From: an uncultured Collinsella sp.
GTDB taxonomy: Bacteria; Actinomycetota; Coriobacteriia; Coriobacteriales; Coriobacteriaceae
Reading direction: 5' to 3'
Assembly (NCBI GenBank): GCA_902464485.1
Contig: CABQJJ010000002.1
Span: 56,196 to 120,195 of the forward strand
DNA length: 64,000 nucleotides
Made by a program: the position numbers and the translations under genes
Shown here: positions 33,750 to 40,466 of the stretch, piece after piece
Position numbering within the stretch: the stretch's first letter is position 1
Layout of the letters: each line of letters begins with the position of its first letter
The notes under the pieces: generated by a model
The model's input: the letters and a program-made list of their open reading frames with translations, nothing else
What the model was told of the DNA's origin: nothing
Databases searched by the model: none

Positions 33750-34382
33750 CTACAGGGTTCCTTCGCGACGAGCCTGCTCCACCTCTTTGAGCGCCTCGGC
33801 GGGGGTGAAGGAACAGGTGCCATCGCCGAGCTTGACCACCTGTATGTCGTCACCGATATGGACTTCTCCGCCCTGCAGCACGACGCCAAAAATGCCCTCG
33901 TGGGGGAAGATGCAGTCGCCGGCGAGATAGTAGATGGCACAGCGGGTGTGGCAGACTTTGCCGATCTGGCTGATTTCGACGAGTACTTCGCTGCCGAGCT
34001 TGAGCTGCGTGCCCAAGGGGAGTGAGAGCAGGTTGATACCCTGGGTGGTGAAGTTCTCTCCAAAGTCGCCCTCGCACACATCGAGCCCGCGTGCCCGTGC
34101 CGTATTGATGGACTCCGCTGCCAAAAACGAGACTTGGCGGTGCCAATGTCCGGCGTGTGCATCGGAGGCAAGGCCAAATTGCTTGATGACGGTGTCATGC
34201 CCATCGGCGACGGGTGTTTTGCGCGTTCCCTTGTGCGCCGATGCGTTGATTGAGACGATGCGGGCGGACCCGCTGTAGGCATCGTCTGCCGTGCGCAGAG
34301 GAGCGGTCGTTTGTGCACGCTCCGTCAGTTCGCGCTCTGCGGCGTTGAGGATGGGGTTATCGGTCGGATGGTCTTGGGGCAC
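33750..34382 (-). CDS. MOSC-domain protein
   Basis: The 210-residue protein carries the MOSC fold of molybdenum-cofactor sulfurases and related sulfur carriers: VSINASAHKGTRKTP, GLASDAHAGHWHRQVSFLA, GDFGENFTTQGINLL and the conserved Cys of IGKVCHTRCAIYYLAG. It may act in sulfur transfer or molybdopterin metabolism. No molybdopterin genes are adjacent. The start is a GTG at 34382, seven bases after AAAGG. Confidence 0.85.
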   Translation of the reverse strand: MPQDHPTDNPILNAAERELTERAQTTAPLRTADDAYSGSARIVSINASAHKGTRKTPVADGHDTVIKQFGLASDAHAGHWHRQVSFLAAESINTARARGLDVCEGDFGENFTTQGINLLSLPLGTQLKLGSEVLVEISQIGKVCHTRCAIYYLAGDCIFPHEGIFGVVLQGGEVHIGDDIQVVKLGDGTCSFTPAEALKEVEQARREGTL

Positions 34383-34519
34383 GCGTGCGCCTTTCGCTCG
34401 AGGATATCGATATGCTGAATCCTACAACAACGGTGGGTTCACTGCCGGGTGTCATACACCGGTGAGCGCCGTCCCCATCGCTGGATGGTCGCGCCGATTG
34501 CCATAGATACGGTGGAGCT

Positions 34520-34549
34520 TTGGGTGCCGGCGGCTCGGCACGCTAGAAT
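34520..34549 (+). promoter_or_regulatory. Promoter of the ATP-grasp ligase gene
   Basis: TTGGGT (34520-34525), an 18-base spacer and TAGAAT (34544-34549). The leader then contains an AGAACGG/CCGTTCT stem (about 34550-34579) before the ribosome site. Confidence 0.55.
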
Positions 34550-34604
34550 AGAACGGTTGCTCAAAGACCGCCCGTTCTGGGGCAGTTCTAGATAGGAAGT
34601 TTCC

Positions 34605-35861
34605 ATGGCATTGCAGTTTACAGAGCGCGAGTTTATCCCCGTGCTGCTCGGCGGCGACATCAACGCGTATTCGGTGGCGCGCGCTTTCTACGAGGAGTAT
34701 CAGGTCAAGAGCCTGGTCTTTGGTAAGTACCAGACCGGCCCCGCGTATCGCAGCCAGATTATCGATTACACGCCCAACGTGGATATCGATACCATGCCGG
34801 TCATGATTGAGACCGTTAACGGCGTCGCACAGGCCAATCCTGATAAGAAGATTATTCTCATGGGCTGCGGCGACAACTACGTCGCGCTTGCCGCGCAGGC
34901 TCAGGACGCCGGTCAGCTTGCCTCGAACGTCATCGCGCCCTATGCGCCCTACAGCATGCTCGAGCAGTGCCAGAAGAAGGAGATCTTCTACGAGCTGTGC
35001 GAGAAGCACGGTGTGCCCTATCCGCACACGTTTACCTTTACCATGGCGATGCTCAACGCTCAGGGCGAGGCTCCCGCCGAGGTGCTCGACCAGATCGACT
35101 TCCCCTTCCCGATGATTCTGAAGCCCTCTGACGGCATCATGTGGTGGGAGCACGAGTTTGAGGGCCAGAAGAAGGCCTACGAGATTGCTGACCGCGCCGA
35201 GTTGGAGCAGGTTATCCATGATGTATATGCAAGCGGCTACACCGATGATTTGATTCTGCAGGACCGCGTGCCTGGCAACGATGAGTACATGCGCGTGCTT
35301 ACCAGCTATTCCGATCGCAACGGCAAAGTTCGCATGATGTGCTTGGGTCACGTGCTGCTCGAGGAGCATCAGCCCCATGGTGTCGGCAACCACGCCTGCA
35401 TCATCACTGAGCCCAACGACGAGCTCATGGGTGGCGTGCGCAAGCTGCTTGAGGACCTTAAGTTTACGGGCTTCTCCAACTTCGACGTCAAGTACGACCA
35501 GCGCGATGGCTCGTTTAAGTTCTTCGACTTCAACACGCGTCAGGGCCGCAGTAATTACTATGTCACCAATAGCGGCTTTAACGTTGCTAAATACGTGGTG
35601 GATGAGTACGTCTATAACCGCCCGTTTGAGCCGGAATTTGTGACGGCCCAGGACGAGGCTCTGTGGATGGTTGTTCCTATGGGCGTCGTTGACAAGTATG
35701 TCAAGGACCCCGAGCTGCGTGCGAAGGCGCATCGTCTGGCCAAGGAGGGCAAGGCTGCCGATCCTTCGTTTATGAAGGGTGATTTTGTCTTTAACCGTTG
35801 GTTGCGCATGTGGCACACCAAGTTGCGTCACTTTAAGCTGTTCAAGACGTATTACAAGTAG
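34605..35861 (+). CDS. ATP-grasp ligase, probable D-aspartate ligase for the peptidoglycan cross-bridge
   Basis: The 418-residue product begins REFIPVLLGGDINAYSVARA, resembling Enterococcus-type D-aspartate ligases, and has ATP-grasp blocks FPFPMILKPSDGIMWWEHEF, DLILQDRVPGNDEYMRVLTS and FKFFDFNTRQGRSNYYVTNS. In that family the enzyme attaches D-Asp to the lysine or ornithine side chain of the cell-wall precursor. The next gene is an Asp/Glu racemase, which would supply the D-amino acid. Other carboxylate-amine ligases remain possible. A hairpin at 35871-35900 lies between the two genes. Confidence 0.8.
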   Translation: MALQFTEREFIPVLLGGDINAYSVARAFYEEYQVKSLVFGKYQTGPAYRSQIIDYTPNVDIDTMPVMIETVNGVAQANPDKKIILMGCGDNYVALAAQAQDAGQLASNVIAPYAPYSMLEQCQKKEIFYELCEKHGVPYPHTFTFTMAMLNAQGEAPAEVLDQIDFPFPMILKPSDGIMWWEHEFEGQKKAYEIADRAELEQVIHDVYASGYTDDLILQDRVPGNDEYMRVLTSYSDRNGKVRMMCLGHVLLEEHQPHGVGNHACIITEPNDELMGGVRKLLEDLKFTGFSNFDVKYDQRDGSFKFFDFNTRQGRSNYYVTNSGFNVAKYVVDEYVYNRPFEPEFVTAQDEALWMVVPMGVVDKYVKDPELRAKAHRLAKEGKAADPSFMKGDFVFNRWLRMWHTKLRHFKLFKTYYK

Positions 35862-35870
35862 ATGAGCGCG

Positions 35871-35900
35871 GCGCCCGCCCGGTTTGCATCGGACGGGCGC
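35871..35900 (+). other. Hairpin between ligase and racemase genes
   Basis: An 11-bp GC-rich stem with one mismatch (GCGCCCGCCCG with CGGACGGGCGC) and no T-run. It may pause transcription or stabilise mRNA rather than terminate. Confidence 0.5.
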
Positions 35901-35945
35901 GGGTATGAAGCGAGCAATTGCATGGGCATCACCAAGGAGGCGGCG

Positions 35946-36692
35946 ATGGAAAAGCTGGGAGTTATCGGCGGCATGGGCGCCGAGGCCACGTCGTATTACT
36001 ACGACCAGGTCGTGCGTCATACGGCTGCTACCTGTGATCAGGAGCATATCGACATGGTGGTGCTTTCCAAGTCGACCATGCCCGACCGTACGCTGGCCAT
36101 CAAGACCGGCGAGCATGCCGAGTTGCTGGCAACCATGAAGGAGTGCGCTCAGGCACTCGAGACGCTGGGCTGCACGCACATTGCCATTCCTTGCAACACG
36201 TCGCACTACTTCTACGATCAGATTCAGTCGTTTACCAAGGTGCCGATTATCCACATGCCGCGTGAGTCGGTGCGCTATGCCCTGGCGGGCGCGGTGATGG
36301 GGGAGTGCGAGTTCGATCCCAACCTGAGCATGCCGTCCGAGCCGGTGCGCAAGATCGGCATCATGGGCACCGACGGCACCGTGGGTGCCGGCGTCTATGG
36401 GCGCGAGTGCGAGGCTGCGGGCGTCGAGGTCGTCTATCCCAGCGAGAAGCGCCAGGCCGATGTAATGTCGCTGATTTACGATGACGTGAAGGCCGGACGC
36501 GAACCCGATATGGACAAGTTTGACCGCGTGATGTGGGAGTTTGCCCGCAGCGGCTGCGATCGTGTCATCCTGGCCTGTACAGAGCTCTCGGTGCTGCAGA
36601 AGTACCGCGAGATGCCCGAGATCGCCCTCGACGCCATGGATGTCCTGGTGCGCGAATCCATCATCCGCAGCGGCGCCCCCTACCGCTTATAA
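35946..36692 (+). CDS. Aspartate/glutamate racemase
   Basis: A 248-residue cofactor-independent racemase. It opens KLGVIGGMGAEATSYYYDQV and has the two catalytic cysteines in HIAIPCNTSHYFYDQI and VILACTELSVLQKY. The GGMGAEAT start is typical of the Asp/hydantoin racemase branch (RacD) rather than MurI. AAGGAGG lies six bases before the ATG at 35946. With the upstream ligase it forms a D-amino-acid supply and use module. Confidence 0.9.
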   Translation: MEKLGVIGGMGAEATSYYYDQVVRHTAATCDQEHIDMVVLSKSTMPDRTLAIKTGEHAELLATMKECAQALETLGCTHIAIPCNTSHYFYDQIQSFTKVPIIHMPRESVRYALAGAVMGECEFDPNLSMPSEPVRKIGIMGTDGTVGAGVYGRECEAAGVEVVYPSEKRQADVMSLIYDDVKAGREPDMDKFDRVMWEFARSGCDRVILACTELSVLQKYREMPEIALDAMDVLVRESIIRSGAPYRL

Positions 36693-36699
36693 CCCTCGA

Positions 36700-36886
36700 C
36701 CTGCCAAAAAGGGACAGGTTTGTTTTGGTAGGTTTTATCTGGGGAAACAGAAGGGCCGCGACTCGTTTGATGTGAGCCGCGGCCCTTTGCGTTAGATTGC
36801 AGCTGTTGCATGGTGGAGCTTAAAGGGCGAGCTTGACGTTTACCGAGATAAAACCGACCAAAATAAACCTGTCCCTTTTTGGTCGG
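36700..36886. repeat. Nested GGGACAGGTT palindromic element filling a convergent gap
   Basis: Outer arms of about 41 bases (36700-36740 and 36845-36886) are near-perfect inverted copies built on CCAAAAAGGGACAGGTTT. Their few differences are compensated: CTGCC pairs with GGTAGG within the left arm, CCGACC with GGTCGG within the right. Inside is a separate hairpin AGGGCCGCGACTC with GAGCCGCGGCCCT (36751-36787) followed by TTTG. The element begins eight bases after the racemase stop and ends exactly at the converging EcfT stop codon. Confidence 0.8.
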
Positions 36887-37633
36887 TTAGAACAGCAAGC
36901 CGAGAACGATGAGGGCGATGCTGATGATAAGTACGGCAATGTCCAAGCCCTTGACGGGATAGCGCTTATACGAACTCGCACGCGTACGCAGGTAGAAGCC
37001 GCGCTGCTCGGCGGCAAGCGCGGTGGCATCGGTCTTGCCCACGCTCGAAATAAGCAGCGGCACGCACAGCGGCAGCATGAGCTTGAGTTTCTTGACGGGA
37101 TTCTTAGTGTCGTATTCGACGCCGCGTGCAGTCTGCGCCTCCATGATGGCGTTCATTTCCTGGCCAAATACCGGCACAAAGCGCAGTGCCGTGGTAAAGG
37201 TAAAGGCATAGCGATATGGCACGTGCAGCACTTCGACGCAGGCGTTGGCGAGGTCGTTGAGCTTGGTCACCATAAGCATGAGGATGAGTGGCAGCGCCAC
37301 GCCCAACAGGCGTAGGCAGGCCTTCGATCCGGTAATGAGGCCCGTGTCGGTGATAAAGCCCCACGCCATGTTGCCGTCGCGCATAAAGGCCAGCTGAAGC
37401 ACCAGCATGATAAGCGCGAGCGGAATAAGCAGCTTGAGTAGCGAGAGCAGACGGTCGACGACGCCAGCGTAGGCGCCCAGTGCAAGGGTGAGTGCCAAAA
37501 AGCCCAACAGCGCCACGTAGGTGTCGGACAGGAAGATGCCGATGATGATGGCGGCGGCAAGGCCCAGTTTGACGACTGGGTTCAAGCGGTGCAGCAGTGT
37601 ATTGCCCGGCATATAGTCGATGACGTTAACCAC
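36887..37633 (-). CDS. ecfT: ECF transporter transmembrane component EcfT
   Basis: The 248-residue scaffold protein of an energy-coupling-factor importer. It has five to six hydrophobic helices, and the cytoplasmic coupling region with the two Ala-Arg-Gly-type signatures, here EAQTARGVEYDTKNP and AAEQRGFYLRTRA. It starts with GTG at 37633, overlapping the end of the ATPase gene by eight bases. Third gene of the S-A-T operon behind a Trp-type leader, so tryptophan is the likely cargo. Confidence 0.92.
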   Translation of the reverse strand: MVNVIDYMPGNTLLHRLNPVVKLGLAAAIIIGIFLSDTYVALLGFLALTLALGAYAGVVDRLLSLLKLLIPLALIMLVLQLAFMRDGNMAWGFITDTGLITGSKACLRLLGVALPLILMLMVTKLNDLANACVEVLHVPYRYAFTFTTALRFVPVFGQEMNAIMEAQTARGVEYDTKNPVKKLKLMLPLCVPLLISSVGKTDATALAAEQRGFYLRTRASSYKRYPVKGLDIAVLIISIALIVLGLLF

Positions 37634-39377
37634 GGTGGACCATCTCCTCGGTAATGCGAACGATATCGGTGACCTCGCTCACCTGAGCAAAGGAGGGAGA
37701 GACGGAGGATGCCAGGCGACAAGAAAGCTCTATGACCTGGGGTGGCTCAACGTAGGCTCGCTGCATGAGCTCGATGTTCGAGAACAGCTCGTGCGTGCGG
37801 CCGCGCTCGAGGATGCGGCCGTCGGCCATTACTACGATGAGCTTGGCAAAGTCGGAGACGACTTCCATGTCGTGGCAGACCATGATTACAGCGCAGCCGC
37901 GCTCGGCCATGGTGCGCACGGTTTCCATGACGGTCATGCACTCGCGGTAGTCAAGGCCGCTCGTGGGCTCGTCGAGCACCACGATTTTGGGCTCTACGAC
38001 CACGACGGAGGCGAGTGCCACCATCTGGCGCTGACCGCGCGAGAGCGAGAAGGGCGCCTCGTCGGCCGGCAAGCCAAAGCGGTCGATGACGAGCTGGGCG
38101 CGACGCAGCGCCTCGGCACGGTCGATGCCGGCAAGCTCCAGGCCAAATGCGACCTCGTCGAGCACGGTGTCCTTGCAGATCTGGCGGTCGGGGTTTTGGA
38201 AGAGGGTTGCGACTTCGCGGGCGATGCGGCTCGTGGGAACGGCCGCGGTATCCAGTCCCGTGACGCGCACGCTGCCCGAGGCGGGTTTAAGCAGGCCTGT
38301 GAGCAGCTTGGTGAGCGTGGTCTTGCCAGCGCCGTTTTGGCCGACGATGCCCACGAGCTCGCCGGGATAGAGGGTCAGGTTGAGGTCGTGGACGGCGGCG
38401 CCGCCATTGGGATAGGCAAACTCAACGTGATCGAAGGTGAGCACGGGCTCGGCGTCCTTGGCGTGCGGGCGCAACGACGGTGCGTGCGGTGAGCCGGCGG
38501 GTGCCTGAATGTCGCTGCTTGCGTGTGCGGGGTCGACGATGCCCATAATCAGGCGCTCGGCCTCATCAACATCCAAACAGGGGGTGCCGCCGGCCAGGCC
38601 ATCGGCCTCGAGGCTGTTGAAAATGCGCGTGACACGCGGGCAATCGACGCCGATGGCGCGGAGCTCATCGGTGTGCGCGAAGACCTCGTGCGGCTCGCCC
38701 TGTAGCGCGATTTCGCCATGATTGAGCACGAGCACGCGGTTGCAATACTCCGAAAGCAGGGCGACTTTTTGCTCAACGACGACGATGGTGATGCCGAGTG
38801 CACGGTTGACCTCACGCAGGGTCTCGAAGACCAGCGTGGAGCTGGCGGGGTCGAGCGCCGCGGTGGGTTCGTCGAGCACGAGCACGCGCGGACGCATGGC
38901 GAGGATGGCGGCGATGGCAACCTTTTGCTTTTGGCCGCCCGAAAGCGTGGCGATCTCGCGGTCGCGCAGGTCGCTGATGCCGACGGTCTCGAGCGTCTCG
39001 CTCATACGTTGCTCGATCTGGTCGTGAGGAACGCCAAAGTTTTCCATGCCAAAAAGCATTTCGTCCTCGACGACCGAGGCGACCATTTGCGTGTCGATGT
39101 CCTGTAACACGCTGCCGACGATCTGCGACACATCGGTGAGCGAAACTTCACAGGTGTCGTTGCCGTCGACAGTGACGGAGCCAAAGAACGTGCCGGTGTA
39201 ATGGTGGGGTGCCGCTCCCGACAGGCAGGCGGCGAGTGTGGACTTGCCGGCGCCAGAAGGCCCGATAATGCCGATAAAATCTCCCCTGTTCACGCCGAGC
39301 GAGATATGCTTAAGCGCCTGCTCGGTCTGCGTGCCATAGGAGAACGAGACATCGTCGACGTTGATGATCGTTTCCAT
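37626..39377 (-). CDS. Fused ECF transporter ATPase (EcfA-EcfA' in one chain)
   Basis: The 583-residue product has two ABC domains. The first shows GIIGPSGAGKSTLAACLSG, TLSGGQKQKVAIAAILAMRP and VLDEPTAALDP; the second GIVGQNGAGKTTLTKLLTG, FSLSRGQRQMVALASVVVVE and VLDEPTSGLD. A linker rich in Ala/Pro/His joins them (residues 285-315). Most ECF systems use two separate ATPases; here both lie in one protein. GAAAGG precedes the ATG. It powers the EcfT/S-component importer in the same operon. Confidence 0.93.
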   Translation of the reverse strand: METIINVDDVSFSYGTQTEQALKHISLGVNRGDFIGIIGPSGAGKSTLAACLSGAAPHHYTGTFFGSVTVDGNDTCEVSLTDVSQIVGSVLQDIDTQMVASVVEDEMLFGMENFGVPHDQIEQRMSETLETVGISDLRDREIATLSGGQKQKVAIAAILAMRPRVLVLDEPTAALDPASSTLVFETLREVNRALGITIVVVEQKVALLSEYCNRVLVLNHGEIALQGEPHEVFAHTDELRAIGVDCPRVTRIFNSLEADGLAGGTPCLDVDEAERLIMGIVDPAHASSDIQAPAGSPHAPSLRPHAKDAEPVLTFDHVEFAYPNGGAAVHDLNLTLYPGELVGIVGQNGAGKTTLTKLLTGLLKPASGSVRVTGLDTAAVPTSRIAREVATLFQNPDRQICKDTVLDEVAFGLELAGIDRAEALRRAQLVIDRFGLPADEAPFSLSRGQRQMVALASVVVVEPKIVVLDEPTSGLDYRECMTVMETVRTMAERGCAVIMVCHDMEVVSDFAKLIVVMADGRILERGRTHELFSNIELMQRAYVEPPQVIELSCRLASSVSPSFAQVSEVTDIVRITEEMVHRG

Positions 39378-39397
39378 GGATACCTTTCATAGTCATC

Positions 39398-39433
39398 GGA
39401 CGTTCTTGAATGACGAGCCGTTTAAGAACGTCC
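39398..39433. repeat. Perfect 10-bp inverted repeat between the S component and ATPase genes
   Basis: GGACGTTCTT (39398-39407) and AAGAACGTCC (39424-39433). A loosely related GGGACAGTCTTTGG lies at about 39454-39467. There is no T-run, so it may be a processing or stability hairpin within the operon, or another dispersed palindrome. Confidence 0.5.
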
Positions 39434-39482
39434 CCAAGAGCTAGTTGTTTGGGACAGTCTTTGGTGGTGGGGCCGCGGCTGG

Positions 39483-40055
39483 TTAGTTGAGCTTCAGGGC
39501 CTTCTGGATGGGCAGGTAGAGAGCGCCGACCAGGATGGCGTTAAACACGGCGGTCATGGCGACCACGGGCAGCATGGCTGCGGCGAGCTCGCCCACCACG
39601 CCGAGCATGGCCATCTTGATGACCATGAATATGACGCCCGAGACAAAGGTGGTCACGAACGTTGCGACGATGGCGACGGCAGGCTTAACCTGGCCGTCCT
39701 TGGCGGCAGCGTTGACAATGACGGCCATGAGCATGGCGGCGATGCCCTCGGCGGCAAAGTCGACAAACGGTGATGTGGTGGTGATTTGGATTACAGCAGC
39801 CGAGATGAGGCCGATGATGAGCGCCTGGCCAATGTTGGGACGAACGACCAGGATGGTGAGACAGAAGGCCGAGATGATGAACTCGGGGCTGATCATGCCG
39901 CCCGAGATGCCGGAGATGGCCTTGCCGACGGTGAAGTTGAGGATGAAGCCGGCGGCAAGCAGGATGGCGAGCAAGACGAGGGCGCGGACGTCGAGTTTGC
40001 CGCGGTCGGCGGTCTGGACGGTGCGGGGCTGGGCGGTGGTGGTGTTCTGAGACAT
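39483..40055 (-). CDS. ECF transporter substrate-binding S component, probably for tryptophan
   Basis: The 190-residue protein has five to six hydrophobic helices, starting ALVLLAILLAAGFILNFTVG and including ISGGMISPEFIISAFCLTIL. Its size and its position before EcfA and EcfT make it the S component. The subfamily is not certain from sequence. The strongest clue to cargo is the upstream leader peptide with three tandem Trp codons and a terminator, which implies regulation by tryptophan. AAAGGAA precedes the ATG at 40055. Confidence 0.82.
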   Translation of the reverse strand: MSQNTTTAQPRTVQTADRGKLDVRALVLLAILLAAGFILNFTVGKAISGISGGMISPEFIISAFCLTILVVRPNIGQALIIGLISAAVIQITTTSPFVDFAAEGIAAMLMAVIVNAAAKDGQVKPAVAIVATFVTTFVSGVIFMVIKMAMLGVVGELAAAMLPVVAMTAVFNAILVGALYLPIQKALKLN

Positions 40056-40133
40056 GTTGAAATTCCTTTCGGGAAGGTAAGAACAAGAGAAAAACGGAGG
40101 CGCGTGATGCGAATGCGATCGGGCTCGAGATAG

Positions 40134-40164
40134 AAAAAGGCCCCCGGTCGAAACCGGAGGCCTT
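40134..40164 (-). terminator. Attenuator terminator of the Trp-leader ECF operon
   Basis: Read leftward, a 12-bp stem AAGGCCTCCGGT with ACCGGGGGCCTT (one U-G pair) around a TTCG tetraloop, followed by five T. It lies between the leader peptide stop (40201) and the S-component start (40055), as in ribosome-mediated attenuation. Confidence 0.9.
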
Positions 40165-40200
40165 CCAATCACCTAGAGCGCAAAAACAGGCGTGAGGGAC

Positions 40201-40269
40201 TCACTGTCGACCGATCGTATCCGCATCACGCCACCACCAGTTGTTGAGAGACGTCGTCGTGTTCTTCAT
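40201..40269 (-). CDS. Tryptophan leader peptide (NNWWWRD core)
   Basis: A 22-codon frame starting at 40269, with AAAGGAG eight bases upstream. It begins MKNTTTSLNN, continues with three consecutive Trp codons, and ends TIGRQ before TGA. A stem can form from GGCGTGA, overlapping the last Trp codon, to TCACGCC downstream of the stop. This would be disrupted when a ribosome stalls at the Trp codons. The TCACGCCT strand could alternatively pair with AGGTGA further on. The classic layout is leader peptide, alternative stem, terminator, structural gene. Confidence 0.88.
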   Translation of the reverse strand: MKNTTTSLNNWWWRDADTIGRQ

Positions 40270-40327
40270 GTTGGTGGCTCCTTTCGTGATGCCATGGCGC
40301 GGTAGCACCTGATTGCTGTTGCGCTGC

Positions 40328-40335
40328 ACTATAGC
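40328..40335 (-). promoter_or_regulatory. Extended -10 promoter of the Trp-leader operon
   Basis: Leftward TG-C-TATAGT is an extended -10 element about 60 bases before the leader ATG. There is no good -35; an extended -10 can work without one. Confidence 0.5.
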
Positions 40336-40354
40336 ACAGCGATATATGCACGGG

Positions 40355-40432
40355 GAAATCTTTTTTTGAAAAGATTTCAGAGACGTTTCCCCTGAAAAAA
40401 GAACGGGCGGGACGGCATACGCTGTCCCACCC
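40355..40432 (-). terminator. Terminator of the anchored dipeptidase gene plus a 10-bp palindrome
   Basis: GGGTGGGAC with GTCCCGCCC (40405-40432) read leftward ends in TTCTTTTTT (to 40395), a clear terminator 35 bases after the dipeptidase stop. Further on is a perfect hairpin GAAATCTTTT/AAAAGATTTC (40355-40378), immediately upstream of the Trp-leader promoter and possibly an operator. Confidence 0.75.
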
Positions 40433-40466
40433 GCGCCCTGGGAAGTGTTACTTCCTGTGAGGAGTG

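Noticed and set aside
40295..40315. T-box-like GGTGCTACCGCG just upstream of the Trp leader
   Set aside because: It lies almost at the transcription start, with no room for the T-box stem I and specifier; the leader peptide explains regulation.
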